This document shows positions 48,292 through 57,722 of a stretch of DNA of 64,000 nucleotides, one piece after another. A program made the translations under genes and the position numbers. The stretch is from J095 sp964517605 (lineage in GTDB: Bacteria > Chloroflexota > Anaerolineae > 4572-78 > J111), in NCBI GenBank assembly GCA_964517605.1, contig CAZFCE010000001.1:1-64000 (forward strand), read 5' to 3'. The notes below the pieces were generated by a model. The model did no database searches, was not told the DNA's origin, and saw nothing but the letters and a program-made list of their open reading frames with translations. Each line of letters opens with the position of its first letter. Positions within the stretch are counted from its first letter, which is position 1.

Positions 48292-49554
48292 ATGCGAACC
48301 CTGGCTGTTCTAATGGCTGGTGGGGCCGGTACCCGTTTGACGGTGCTTTCAGACAAACGCGCCAAACCAGCAGTCCCCTTTGCCGGTAAGTACAGAATTA
48401 TTGATTTTACGCTCTCCAACTGTGTGAACTCCGGCATTTATGATGTTGCCGTACTCACTCAATATCGCCCTCATTCGCTCAATACCCATATTGGCATTGG
48501 CAAACCCTGGGATTTGGACCGCCAGCGGGGCGGCGTGCATCTGCGCCAGCCCTATCAGGGCAGCAACGCCGATTTGGACTGGTATCGCGGCACCGCCGAC
48601 GCCGTTTACCGTAACCTGGACTTTATCCAGGAAAATGACCCCGATTTTGTTATTATCCTCTCCGGCGACCATATTTACAAAATGGATTATCGCCACATGC
48701 TCAATTACCACATTGAAAAAGGGGCCGATCTCACCGTGGCGGTAATGAATGTGCTGCTGGAAGAAACTGACCGTTTTGGCATTATGACGGTTAACCGCAA
48801 CATGCGCATTACCGAATTCCACGAAAAGCCCAAAGAGCGCGATAAAGGCACGCTGGCTTCAATGGGCATTTACATTTTCAATACCGATGTGCTGGTCAAA
48901 CGGTTATCCGAAGGCACCGACGAAGCGCCCCGGATTGACTTTGGCAAAGATGTTATCCCTAGCATGATTTTGCAGGATAAAGTTTACGCCTATAACTTTG
49001 ACGGCTACTGGGTAGATGTGGGTACGGTGCAATCCTTCTGGGAAACCAACCTGGCGCTCACTCAGCCCGAAGTGGCCAACCAACTCCGTTTTCACGACCC
49101 GAACTGGGTAGTGTATACCCGTAGCGAAGAACGCCCACCGGTAAAATTTGGTCCGCAGGCGCAGGTAGTGGATAGCCTCATCTCCAATGGCTGCGTTATC
49201 CGGGGGCGGGTAGAACACTCGGTGTTATCGCCGGGGGTGTATGTATCGCCCGGCGCAATTGTGCGCGAATCGGTGATTATCAACGATACCTGGATTGGCC
49301 CCGGCGCGGTGGTTGACCGGGCCATTGTGGATGAGAATGTGGTGGTGGGAGCCGGCACCTTTTTGGGCCACGGCGAAGATTTAACCATTGTCAACAAACA
49401 AATGCCCGATAAGTTAAACACCGGCATCACCGTGGTGGGCGCCGGGGCGCAAATTCCGGGCGGGTTGACCATTGGCCGTAACGTGCTAATCCGGTCAGAA
49501 TCTCAAGAAACAGATTTTGCAGGCACAGAAATTGCCAGCGGGGAGACAGTGTAA
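48292..49554 (+). CDS. glgC: Glucose-1-phosphate adenylyltransferase (catalytic)
   Basis: 420 residues. Makes ADP-glucose from ATP and glucose 1-phosphate, the committed step of bacterial glycogen synthesis. The nucleotide-binding loop GGAGTRL (10-16) and KRAKPA (22-27) are intact, as are GDHIYKMDY (catalytic aspartate) and the sugar-phosphate lysine in FHEKP. A C-terminal left-handed beta helix follows, with hexad repeats. GGAG precedes the ATG. The second gene begins 2 bases after this one's stop, so the two products are probably made together. Confidence 0.95.
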   Translation: MRTLAVLMAGGAGTRLTVLSDKRAKPAVPFAGKYRIIDFTLSNCVNSGIYDVAVLTQYRPHSLNTHIGIGKPWDLDRQRGGVHLRQPYQGSNADLDWYRGTADAVYRNLDFIQENDPDFVIILSGDHIYKMDYRHMLNYHIEKGADLTVAVMNVLLEETDRFGIMTVNRNMRITEFHEKPKERDKGTLASMGIYIFNTDVLVKRLSEGTDEAPRIDFGKDVIPSMILQDKVYAYNFDGYWVDVGTVQSFWETNLALTQPEVANQLRFHDPNWVVYTRSEERPPVKFGPQAQVVDSLISNGCVIRGRVEHSVLSPGVYVSPGAIVRESVIINDTWIGPGAVVDRAIVDENVVVGAGTFLGHGEDLTIVNKQMPDKLNTGITVVGAGAQIPGGLTIGRNVLIRSESQETDFAGTEIASGETV

Positions 49555-49556
49555 CC

Positions 49557-50792
49557 ATGTTAACTTTAGCAATGATTATGGCTGGCGGAGCCAGTGAAGA
49601 ATTGAGCGTACTCACCGCAGTTCGCGCCGAACCAGCAATTCCATTTGGCGGCAAATTCCGCATTATTGATTTTCCCCTGTCCAACTGCGTCAATTCCGGC
49701 ATTTACAACGTGGCGCTACTCACCCAATACATGCCGCGCTCACTTAACGATCACGTGGGCGTGGGCAAACCCTGGGATTTGGACCGTTCGCAGGGCGGGT
49801 TGCGGCTGCTGCAACCCTATCTGGGCAAAGGCCAAAGCGGCTGGCAGCGCGGCACCGCCGATGCCGTGCGGCGCAACATGGATTTTTTAGAGGAACAACG
49901 CGTTGAAAACGTGCTCATTTTGGCCGGCGACCATATTTACAAAATGGACTACCGGCTGATGCTCAGCTTCCACGAACAAAGGCGGGCCGATGTGACCGTG
50001 GCCGTGCGCCGGGTTAGTCCCTTTGAAACCTACCGCTTTGGCATTGTCAGCACCGATACCGACATGCGCGTGAGCGGCTTTAAAGAAAAACCGCGCCGGT
50101 CAAAAGAAACGCTGGCCTCAATGGGCATTTACGTGTTCCGGGCCGACGTGCTCAAGGATGTGCTGCGCGATGAATCCCTGAATGATTTTGGCCGTGACGT
50201 GTTGCCCCAAATCATCAAAAACCGGCGCGTTTATTCCTACGCCTTTGAAGGTTACTGGGCCGATATTGGCACGCTGCAAGCCTACTGGGAAGCCAACATG
50301 GCTCTGCTGGCCGAAACCCCGGCGCTGGATTTATACGATTCGCAGTGGGTTATCCACACCCGCAGCGAAGAACAACCGCCGGTGGTGGTTGGCCCCGATG
50401 CCTGGGTGGGCGGCAACCTCATTTCCAACGGCTGCGTGGTCGAAGGCGTGGTCGAGCGGTCAATCCTGTCGCCGGGCGTGCGGGTTGCCCCCGGCGCCAT
50501 TGTGCGCGACTCGGTGATTATGAACGATACCATCATTGGCCCCAATGCCCGGGTTGAACGCGCCATTGTGGACAAAAACGTAATCGTCGGAGCCGGTGCC
50601 GAGATTGGTCACGGCATTGATAACATCCCCAACCGGTTGTTTCCGGATCGGCTCAATACCGGGCTAACGGCCATTGGCAAACGCGCCCGGATTCCGGCGG
50701 GCCTCAAAATTGGGCACAACGTGATTATCACCCCCCAAACCCAGGAAGCGGATTTTAAAATAGATTACATTCCCAGTGGTGAAACCTTTTAA
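49557..50792 (+). CDS. Degenerate GlgC-like (GlgD-type) subunit
   Basis: 411 residues, collinear with the upstream GlgC. In the nucleotide-binding loop GGAGTRL has become GGASEEL (10-16), so the conserved arginine is lost, and KRAKPA has become VRAEPA (22-27), losing two lysines. GDHIYKMDY, FKEKP and the C-terminal beta helix are kept. Loss of exactly these catalytic residues, next to an intact partner, mirrors regulatory subunits such as bacterial GlgD and the plant large subunit. Likely a regulatory partner in a hetero-oligomer (inference). Confidence 0.88.
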   Translation: MLTLAMIMAGGASEELSVLTAVRAEPAIPFGGKFRIIDFPLSNCVNSGIYNVALLTQYMPRSLNDHVGVGKPWDLDRSQGGLRLLQPYLGKGQSGWQRGTADAVRRNMDFLEEQRVENVLILAGDHIYKMDYRLMLSFHEQRRADVTVAVRRVSPFETYRFGIVSTDTDMRVSGFKEKPRRSKETLASMGIYVFRADVLKDVLRDESLNDFGRDVLPQIIKNRRVYSYAFEGYWADIGTLQAYWEANMALLAETPALDLYDSQWVIHTRSEEQPPVVVGPDAWVGGNLISNGCVVEGVVERSILSPGVRVAPGAIVRDSVIMNDTIIGPNARVERAIVDKNVIVGAGAEIGHGIDNIPNRLFPDRLNTGLTAIGKRARIPAGLKIGHNVIITPQTQEADFKIDYIPSGETF

Positions 50793-50822
50793 TCGGCATT
50801 TTTAAAATTAAGCCAAATCCAG

Positions 50823-50849
50823 AAACACAGCGCCCGCAACGCTGTGTTT
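50823..50849 (+). terminator. Intrinsic terminator of the glgC pair
   Basis: AAACACAGCG (50823-50832) pairs with CGCTGTGTTT (50840-50849), followed by TTTGTTTT. Confidence 0.85.
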
Positions 50850-50922
50850 TTGTTTTGCGCCTCCAAATTGCCGGTGCGGCAATCGCCAAAGGGGTTTTAT
50901 AACCGGATAACCGGCAAGTTGC

Positions 50923-50951
50923 TAGACATAATTCTGTTTATCAGGTAATAT
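50923..50951 (+). promoter_or_regulatory. Promoter of the secreted-protein/nicotinate operon
   Basis: TAGACA (50923-50928), 17-base spacer, TAATAT (50946-50951), about 45 bases before the ATG at 51002. Confidence 0.5.
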
Positions 50952-51001
50952 AGTATGTAGCAAAAAATGCCCTTTGTAGTTAAAGTTGGGGGGTGGCACT
51001 G

Positions 51002-52387
51002 ATGACAACTCAAAACACATCAAAAATTCACAAACTGGCAATCGGTATTTTGTTTGTTTTATCTATTTTTATGGCGATGGTTACTCTGGGAACCTTAACC
51101 GGGTACGCCTCCACGTTAAACCGGGCCGACTACCAGGCTGAATTAACCCCGCAATGGCAGGCCACGCCTACCGCCGATTATTTTGCAACGGCCACGGCTC
51201 AGCCTCAAACCAGGCAGGTTAGCAGCAGCGATACTTCTATTCTGACTTATCTACCTGTTATTTTTAACCAATTTTTACATGAGCAGTTGGTCACGGCCTT
51301 TGGGCCGGTACTTGACCCGGTAGACCCGGCTGGAGTGGTAGGGCAAGTCTCAACCCCCATCATAGACCCGGATACGCCCACGCCGCCCACTTCTACCCCC
51401 GGCCCAACCACCTCGCCCACCCCCGGCCCCGGTTCGCCCACCTGGACGCCCACATCCAAGCCCACGTTATCGCCCACCCCAATGCCCACCGCCACCCGGC
51501 AACTGGTTTCCGGCGGCGATTTGGAAAGCGAGTCCGAACGTAACAAGTGGTATGGTTATTCCTGGCGCGGTTATAACCTGTTTTTTGATGGCAGTGGATC
51601 GCCCCAGGCTCCCGACGGCGCTTTCAGCGGCGATTGGTACATTTGGTTAGGCGGCGCTACTGACGGTGAAGGGAGTGTGGGCAACAAAGAAATTTCTTAT
51701 GTGCAGCGCCAGTACACCATCCCCAATCCGGCCAAAGGCCAGTACAAACGCTACTATTTAGGCCACGCCGCCCGGTTTCAATCCTACGATTCTGTGTGTG
51801 CTACAACCAAATACGGCTCAATGGGAACTGATGAGCGTAGCGAAATGCTCGCCGGGTATTTGCGCCATACCAATGCCAATACAGTGGGCATGCTGGATCA
51901 ATTTGGCGTTGATTTGGGCGGCATGATTATTTGCGTGAACAAATCCGGCAAAAGCGGCTGTGGCAGCGATGCCGTTGAAGATTTGTCCGGCGGCAAAAAG
52001 GCAATCTATGTGGTTTATTATGATCTGTGTTCAATTGGCGGCGGCACCGATTGGCAACTGTTTCTCTTTCCGATTGCCACCGAAACCGGCGGCCCCAACC
52101 TGGCGGGCAAAACCGTTACCGTGCAAATCAAAGTTGTTACCGATGTTCAGTTGAGCAGCAGTCTTTTGGTTGACGATGTTGCGTTTTGGTATGGCCCGCC
52201 ACTGCCCACTCCCACCCCCACCCCCGGCTCATTGAGCACCGAAATCCAAACGCAGAGCCGCGTGCACATTGGCGTGCCTATTCTGGTGCCTGACACGCCG
52301 CCGGACCCGGGTATGACCGGCGCGCAAATCATCCAAACCGGCGAAAAGAAATCAACCAATCCCGGAAATACAAACTGGAGTAAATAA
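51002..52387 (+). CDS. Exported protein with Thr/Pro linker, unknown function
   Basis: 461 residues: signal sequence or membrane anchor (about 12-37), a 100-residue spacer, a Pro/Thr/Ser linker (about 120-167), then a folded domain of about 220 residues opening LVSGGDLESESERNKWYGYS, a beginning typical of beta-sandwich carbohydrate-binding-like domains, with four cysteines likely to form disulphides. A second TPTPTP linker follows near residue 405 and a short tail ends the chain. ATG at 51002 is preferred to a GTG at 50993 by spacing from the GGGGGGTGG stretch. Function unknown; surface location inferred. 11 bases before the nicotinate phosphoribosyltransferase gene. Confidence 0.72.
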   Translation: MTTQNTSKIHKLAIGILFVLSIFMAMVTLGTLTGYASTLNRADYQAELTPQWQATPTADYFATATAQPQTRQVSSSDTSILTYLPVIFNQFLHEQLVTAFGPVLDPVDPAGVVGQVSTPIIDPDTPTPPTSTPGPTTSPTPGPGSPTWTPTSKPTLSPTPMPTATRQLVSGGDLESESERNKWYGYSWRGYNLFFDGSGSPQAPDGAFSGDWYIWLGGATDGEGSVGNKEISYVQRQYTIPNPAKGQYKRYYLGHAARFQSYDSVCATTKYGSMGTDERSEMLAGYLRHTNANTVGMLDQFGVDLGGMIICVNKSGKSGCGSDAVEDLSGGKKAIYVVYYDLCSIGGGTDWQLFLFPIATETGGPNLAGKTVTVQIKVVTDVQLSSSLLVDDVAFWYGPPLPTPTPTPGSLSTEIQTQSRVHIGVPILVPDTPPDPGMTGAQIIQTGEKKSTNPGNTNWSK

Positions 52388-52398
52388 GTTTAGTCATT

Positions 52399-53766
52399 AT
52401 GTCTATTTTTAACGGCAAACGGTTAACCAATTCAACCTTTAAACTTGATATCGAGCGCATGCGCTCCGGTTGGTATTCTGATAAATATTTTGTGAACATT
52501 GCCCAAACGTTGCAGGTGTTGGCCGAAAACAACTATCGTTTTGCCGGGCACTCGCCTATTCTCACCCAGTTGGGCCTTAATCCGGCCAGCCTGCTCACCG
52601 GCGATATTGAAGTGGAGATGCAATTTTTTACTCGCCGCCAGCCGCGCGCGTTAATTGCCGGGGTTGACAAGGCCTTGAGTATTTTGCGGCATTGTACCGG
52701 CTACTACACCCCTGCCGGGGAATTTGTAGAAACCTGGGATAAACTCCAGGTTGAGGCCGTGCAGGATGGCGTCATCACCACCTACAACGGCGATCCACGC
52801 CAGGTGCAGCCGGTGTTGCGGGCGCGGGGCCGCTACCGGGATTTTGCCATCCACGAAACATCAATTTTAGGGGCGTTGGCGCGGGCCAGCCGCATTGCCA
52901 CCAACGTTTATAACACCATGGAAGCCGCCCGTGGCAAGCCGGTGCTCTTTTTTCCGGCCCGGTTTGACGCCCACGAATTGCAAGCCGCCGACGGCTACGC
53001 CTACGATATTGCCGTGCAGCGGTTTAACCAGGACTACCAAAAAGAGATTAGCTCCATTGTCTCCACCGATGCGCAGGGTGATTGGTGGGGCGGCCTGGGT
53101 GGCGGCACCGTGGCCCATGCCGCCATCGCCTGTTTTTTAGGCGACACCGTTGAGGCCATGCTGGCCTTCTCGGCGGTGCGGCCTTTGGAACAACCCCGGA
53201 TTGCGCTGGTGGATTTTAACAACGATAGCGTTGGCACCAGTCTGAGAGTGCTCCGAGCCATGTTCGAGCGTTACCGCGCCTGCATTGACAGCAACAACCA
53301 GGCCGAAGCCTTAAAATACATCCTTTACGGGGTGCGGCTCGATACATCCAGCAACATGCGGGATATCAGCGTGCCGCCGTTGGGCGATAAAAAGCTCGAT
53401 AACGGGGTAAACCCGCGCCTGTGCTGGTTGGTGCGGCAGGCGCTTGATAGCGCCTGGGAAAGCTGGGATCTTTCGCCGCAGTGGCGGCAACGCGCCCGCG
53501 ATTATTGCCGGGCGGTAAAGGTGGTGGTCAGCGGCGGGTTTAACCCCGATAAAATCATCCGTTTTGAGGAGTTGGGCGTGCCGGTGGATATTTACGGCGT
53601 TGGCTCCAGTTTGATGAGCAACGACGACCAACTGGGTACCAACACCGATTTTACCGCCGATGTGGTGCGGGTAAAAATAAATGGCGATTGGGTGGATTTG
53701 GCCAAAAAAGGGCGCTATCCTGCCAACAATCCCAATTTAGAACCGGTAGACCTGCGGGAATTGTAA
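52399..53766 (+). CDS. pncB: Nicotinate phosphoribosyltransferase
   Basis: 455 residues. Converts nicotinate and PRPP to nicotinate mononucleotide for NAD salvage. Diagnostic segments include DKYFVNIAQTL near the N-terminus, the phosphoribosyl-binding region GLGGGTVAHAAI (about 234-245), VDFNND near 272-277, VRLDTSSNMRD near 312-322 and VVVSGGFNPDKI near 374-385. Length fits the family. It is followed by a bidirectional terminator. Confidence 0.9.
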   Translation: MSIFNGKRLTNSTFKLDIERMRSGWYSDKYFVNIAQTLQVLAENNYRFAGHSPILTQLGLNPASLLTGDIEVEMQFFTRRQPRALIAGVDKALSILRHCTGYYTPAGEFVETWDKLQVEAVQDGVITTYNGDPRQVQPVLRARGRYRDFAIHETSILGALARASRIATNVYNTMEAARGKPVLFFPARFDAHELQAADGYAYDIAVQRFNQDYQKEISSIVSTDAQGDWWGGLGGGTVAHAAIACFLGDTVEAMLAFSAVRPLEQPRIALVDFNNDSVGTSLRVLRAMFERYRACIDSNNQAEALKYILYGVRLDTSSNMRDISVPPLGDKKLDNGVNPRLCWLVRQALDSAWESWDLSPQWRQRARDYCRAVKVVVSGGFNPDKIIRFEELGVPVDIYGVGSSLMSNDDQLGTNTDFTADVVRVKINGDWVDLAKKGRYPANNPNLEPVDLREL

Positions 53767-53788
53767 ATCAATCAACTTAGCAATAAAC

Positions 53789-53818
53789 AAACGGGGGAAG
53801 CATTGGCTTCCCCCGTTT
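53789..53818. terminator. Bidirectional terminator
   Basis: AAACGGGGGAAGC (53789-53801) pairs with GCTTCCCCCGTTT (53806-53818) around ATTG, then TTAGTTG. Between two convergent genes. Confidence 0.9.
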
Positions 53819-53840
53819 TAGTTGTGGCTTAAAATAAAAG

Positions 53841-54908
53841 TTACCGCCGCCGCACCTGCCTGATGCCGGCGTAAGTTAACACGCCTAACAAAACTACGGC
53901 CAGCATGCTCACCAAATAACTGCGATTGTTGGGCGTTAATACGCCGCCAACTTCTGGCATGGCAGCCCCGCTGGTTCCGGTGTTGGCCGGTGGCGCGGCG
54001 TTCAGCGTTACGCCCTGGGCGCTGCTGTAACCCGGCGGCAACGCGCTTTGCAGCACATCGTTGGTTTGCGGGCTGCCGCAACGATTCATGCTTTTAATAT
54101 CGGCCAGAGTTACAAACGGCAAAAAGTTGCCATCCGGCGTTTTAAGTTGAGTGGGGTTGGGCGGCGGCACATCACCGCGATAAAAGCCCAAAAATACCGT
54201 CCAGGTTTCTTCTAAACCGCTCGAAAAAATGACCACATCGGGGTTAATGGCGTGGGCATCTTCGGGGAGCCGCAAATCCATCACAATTGGCCCGGCTCCC
54301 AAATGCGGAAAATAGTAGCCACCTTCGTTGCCGGAACCCCAGAATATTTCAAACGTGATGCCTCTGGCCCGCACCATCACATCGCGTGATGGCACCGCAA
54401 ACCACTCCGATTTGGCCGGGTTGGCCGGGTCTTTGGGGTGAAATTCGTAAACGGTGCCCTCAATCCGGGTGTCTTCGATGGGTACAATAATGCCGTTTTC
54501 ATCCTGATCGCGGCACTGGCCTTTTAACCTGTCCAGGTAAGCGTTAAATTCCTGGGCATCGTAGGGGTTAAAGCCGTAATCCACATCAAGCTCTTTGATA
54601 CAAGATTCTTCCCGCGCGTCCGGGTATTCGCTCAGAATTTCGTTGATGCTATTCAGGTCGTATTCCACCCCGCCTTTAACAAAGACGTAACGTTTGGAGA
54701 GTCCTTTTTGCCAGGGATCATGTTGGTCGTAAACCGCTTTGCGATTATCTTTTGACACGCACTTGAACATGGTGGGGTTCATCACCCCGATTTCGCCGGG
54801 CGGGTCGCCGGCCTGCGCCGGGCTAACCTGCGCCCAGTACCAAATTGCAGCAGCCGTTACCGCCAGTATCAAAAGAATTGGCCATCTCAAAGACCTGCTC
54901 ATAGGCAT
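53841..54908 (-). CDS. Exported protein with C-terminal membrane anchor, unknown function
   Basis: 355 residues: signal sequence (about 9-33, cleavage likely near AQAGD), a large extracytoplasmic domain with paired cysteines (residues about 50 and 102), a Ala/Gly/Thr-rich segment, then MPEVGG about 38 residues before the end, a hydrophobic helix and RQVRRR. That C-terminus has the three-part layout of a cell-wall sorting signal, though the pentapeptide is not canonical LPxTG, so it may be a plain tail anchor. No family recognised. Promoter at 54950-54978. Confidence 0.7.
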   Translation of the reverse strand: MPMSRSLRWPILLILAVTAAAIWYWAQVSPAQAGDPPGEIGVMNPTMFKCVSKDNRKAVYDQHDPWQKGLSKRYVFVKGGVEYDLNSINEILSEYPDAREESCIKELDVDYGFNPYDAQEFNAYLDRLKGQCRDQDENGIIVPIEDTRIEGTVYEFHPKDPANPAKSEWFAVPSRDVMVRARGITFEIFWGSGNEGGYYFPHLGAGPIVMDLRLPEDAHAINPDVVIFSSGLEETWTVFLGFYRGDVPPPNPTQLKTPDGNFLPFVTLADIKSMNRCGSPQTNDVLQSALPPGYSSAQGVTLNAAPPANTGTSGAAMPEVGGVLTPNNRSYLVSMLAVVLLGVLTYAGIRQVRRR

Positions 54909-54949
54909 CCGTCCCCGCAGTTAACTTACCATAATATAACACCAATTTC

Positions 54950-54978
54950 ATTGTATCATATCTGGACAATAGAATCAA
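54950..54978 (-). promoter_or_regulatory. Promoter of the surface-protein gene
   Basis: On the minus strand TTGATT (54978-54973), 17-base spacer, TACAAT (54955-54950). Confidence 0.55.
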
Positions 54979-55010
54979 CAGCCGGGCAAAACTTTTCCGG
55001 CGGGCGGCGG

Positions 55011-56312
55011 TTAGATAATGCGGGGAAGCAGGTTGCCGGATTCTTCAATGGCCCGGCGCACGTTGGTAAAGTAGAGCAGCACCAGCCCAACCCCAAAAAA
55101 GGCAATCAACGTGAGAATAGCCACCCGTTGCGTGCCGGTGAGTTGCACCGCCAGCCCAAAAACCAGCGGCCCAATCCAACTGGTGCCGCGCTCACTGATT
55201 TCGTAAAAACTAAAATATTCCGATTCCCGGTTGGCCGGAATCATCTGCGAAAAAAGCGACCGGCTCAACGCCTGAGAGCCGCCCAAAATTAGCGCCAGCA
55301 CCGCGCCCAGCGCCCAAAATTGCCCGCCCGTGTGAAGAAAGCCGTAGGTGTAAACCAACAGCGCCACCCAAATTAACAAATTGAACATTATGGCTTTTTT
55401 AGCGCCCACTCGCCCGGCCAACAAATTGAACAGGTACGCTCCCGCCGACGCCACAAATTGAATCATCAGCACGATTTGCACCAGCGTGTTGGTGGGCAGC
55501 CCCAGTTCATCACCGGCAAACAGGGTTGAAACCACAATCACGGTCTGGATGCCGTCGTTGTAAATCAGGTAGGCAATTAAAAAGCGCAGCGTGTGCGGGT
55601 ATTTGTCTTTAATCTCCAGAATGGTGCTTTTTAGCTGCTTGAGGCTGTGCGACAGGTACGATTCTCCGGCAGGCAGTTGCCGGGCCGGGGCGCGTTGTTT
55701 TAAATACCGGTGGGGAAACAGCGCCGTAAACACCAGCCACCAGCCGCCGGCGCTGGCCAAACTGAGGCGCACCGCCAGCCCGCTATCGGCCATTACGCTG
55801 AATAACACCAGGTTTAGCCCCAACAGCAGGCCGCCGCCCACGTAGCCAAAGGCAAACCCTTTAGAGCTAACGGTGTCGCGTTCATCCGGGGCGGCAATCT
55901 CCGGCAGAAAGGCGTTGTAAAACACAATCGCCGCGCCAAAAGCCAGGTTGGCAACAATAAACAACACCCCGCCCAGCACAATCAGGTGGCCCTGCACAAA
56001 AAACAGCAACATAGTGCTGATGGCTCCCACGTAGGCAAACAGCAGCATCATTTGTTTTTTCAGGTGAGAATAATCGGCGATGCTGCCCAGAATGGGCAAA
56101 AAAAGCACCTGCAAAATTACCGAAGTGGATACACAAAACGGAAAAAAAGCCGCGCCGTTAATTTGCAGCCCCAAAATGCTCACATTGCCGCCCTGCGCGT
56201 TAGCCAACGCGGCCAGATACGGCCCCAAAAAGGTGGTTGCCACCGTGGCGCTAAACGCCGAATTGGCCCAATCGTACATGGCCCAGCCCAAAACTTCGCG
56301 GTTGTTGTTCAC
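55011..56312 (-). CDS. UMF1 (Atg22-like) major facilitator transporter
   Basis: 433 residues with about 12 transmembrane helices. The N-terminus VLGWAMYDWANSAFS is the hallmark of the UMF1/Atg22 branch of the MFS, and GSIADYSHLKKQMM is its motif-A equivalent. Atg22 exports amino acids from the yeast vacuole; bacterial UMF1 substrates are largely unknown. It follows the nucleoside deoxyribosyltransferase-like gene after 11 bases. Confidence 0.9.
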   Translation of the reverse strand: MNNNREVLGWAMYDWANSAFSATVATTFLGPYLAALANAQGGNVSILGLQINGAAFFPFCVSTSVILQVLFLPILGSIADYSHLKKQMMLLFAYVGAISTMLLFFVQGHLIVLGGVLFIVANLAFGAAIVFYNAFLPEIAAPDERDTVSSKGFAFGYVGGGLLLGLNLVLFSVMADSGLAVRLSLASAGGWWLVFTALFPHRYLKQRAPARQLPAGESYLSHSLKQLKSTILEIKDKYPHTLRFLIAYLIYNDGIQTVIVVSTLFAGDELGLPTNTLVQIVLMIQFVASAGAYLFNLLAGRVGAKKAIMFNLLIWVALLVYTYGFLHTGGQFWALGAVLALILGGSQALSRSLFSQMIPANRESEYFSFYEISERGTSWIGPLVFGLAVQLTGTQRVAILTLIAFFGVGLVLLYFTNVRRAIEESGNLLPRII

Positions 56313-56323
56313 CCCAAACTCCT

Positions 56324-56728
56324 TCAGGCGGAATGGTTAACGGGTTGGGCAAAAAAATCGGCCAGTTCGGCCAGTTCCCGATACCGGCACACCCGCTGCG
56401 AGATGCCCTGCAATGTTTCCGAAATATCGGCTCCCTGCCGGGCGATGGTTAAAATTGGCTTTTGGTTGGCCCAGGCGTAACCGGCTTCAATGCCCACGCC
56501 AACGCCTTTTTCCGTTAATTCAATGACCACCACATCGCTGGCGTTGATAGCCGCAAATGAGTGGCGCATCAAGTCGGCGGGGGTAAAGTGAACCTGCCCC
56601 CACTTTTCCAAATCGCGGGCCACACAGATGGTGGCGTACCCGGCTTGCTCCAGAATGCCGGAGAGCGTTTCGATGACCGCGCGATTTTGGTGATTTGCAT
56701 GGTATTTGATGGCCAGATAAGCCTTCAT
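56324..56728 (-). CDS. Nucleoside 2-deoxyribosyltransferase-like protein
   Basis: 134 residues, Rossmann-like. Strand-loop KAYLAIKYHANHQNR (about 2-16), a conserved DVVVIEL strand (67-73) and GVGVGIEAGYAWANQKP (77-93), whose Glu fits the catalytic glutamate of the PF05014 family. Such enzymes exchange bases between deoxynucleosides or hydrolyse nucleotides (as DNPH1 or RCL). Length is short but complete. The UMF1 transporter next door could carry a related substrate (inference). Confidence 0.8.
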   Translation of the reverse strand: MKAYLAIKYHANHQNRAVIETLSGILEQAGYATICVARDLEKWGQVHFTPADLMRHSFAAINASDVVVIELTEKGVGVGIEAGYAWANQKPILTIARQGADISETLQGISQRVCRYRELAELADFFAQPVNHSA

Positions 56729-56763
56729 TTTGATTTTAACCTGCGTTCCATTTGTTTTTCAGG

Positions 56764-57618
56764 TTAAAACGGGCAGGCGGCCATAATTTCTGCGTACCTG
56801 CCGCTTGCCTTTAACCGGCTAAACCCGCGATTAAAGGCTTCGAGGCGCTGCCGGTTTTGCGGCACGGCTTTGCTTAACAGCAAATAAGTAAAAAACGCGC
56901 TGATGGGTTTGGGGTGCACGGTAATCTGCGCCCGTTCTTTGGGCGTAAAGTTGGCCGCCAATAAGGCTTGCCCCACCCGGCGTTCCATAGGGAAGATGCC
57001 AATCCGTTTGGCCAGCAGTTTTTTCAGGTTGGCTTCGTCGCTGGGGGCTTCGCTAAAGGTGGCCAGTCCCTTTTGTTTCAACTCGGCAAAGGCATCGCTA
57101 TAAACGTATTCCGTTGTTACCCCAATCACTTTCCCGGCCAAATCATCCATACTTTGCCACTCAAACGGTTGATCCTGGCGATAAAAGAAAATCCATTCCT
57201 GTTTTGAAACATAATCCGCGCTCAAATAATGCGTGGCGCGATGAGCCGGGGTATCGGCCCATTCCAGCGTTCCGTCCCAGGTTCCGTTTTCTGATAAATG
57301 GTAGCTGCGCGCCCAGGGGAAAAGTCCGTATTCCACGGAGAAGCCGGCCAGAGCAAAGGCTTCGGTGACTAGCTGCGCATCACAGCCGGAGTGCGGTAAA
57401 TTTTGGCCGGTGTAGGGTGGCCATTCACCAATGGCCAAACGAATTGTGGACACGGTTGTCTTTTCCGGGGCGGCGGTGAGGGCCGGTAAATCCGTGGGCG
57501 GATCGAGCGACGCGGCACCGCACCCCGCCAATGCCAGCGCCACAACCGATAGAATGCCCGTTGCCAGCCGCATCAATGGCACCCCACGGCCACAGGTTAA
57601 TTTATGGTTTGGTTGCAT
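56764..57618 (-). CDS. Lipoprotein, extracellular solute-binding family 3-like
   Basis: 284 residues. Lipobox LALAGC with C33 after a hydrophobic stretch predicts a lipoprotein. The mature part resembles periplasmic amino-acid-binding proteins: RLAIGEWPPYTGQN at the start, LAGKVIGVTTEY in the hinge, and a C-terminal ASGRYAEIM helix. ATG at 57618 is supported by AGGAG 7 bases upstream, although an internal ATG at 57573 would give a more standard signal peptide. No ABC permease or ATPase genes are adjacent, so it may be a sensor or orphan binding protein. Confidence 0.83.
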   Translation of the reverse strand: MQPNHKLTCGRGVPLMRLATGILSVVALALAGCGAASLDPPTDLPALTAAPEKTTVSTIRLAIGEWPPYTGQNLPHSGCDAQLVTEAFALAGFSVEYGLFPWARSYHLSENGTWDGTLEWADTPAHRATHYLSADYVSKQEWIFFYRQDQPFEWQSMDDLAGKVIGVTTEYVYSDAFAELKQKGLATFSEAPSDEANLKKLLAKRIGIFPMERRVGQALLAANFTPKERAQITVHPKPISAFFTYLLLSKAVPQNRQRLEAFNRGFSRLKASGRYAEIMAACPF

Positions 57619-57722
57619 GGGCTTACTCCTTTGGTTTACATTGAAACCCTAAAGCCGACGGCCAATGTGAAGAACGCCGCTAACCAAACTACCGGCCATT
57701 TTACCCACCAAAACCGCGCCGG

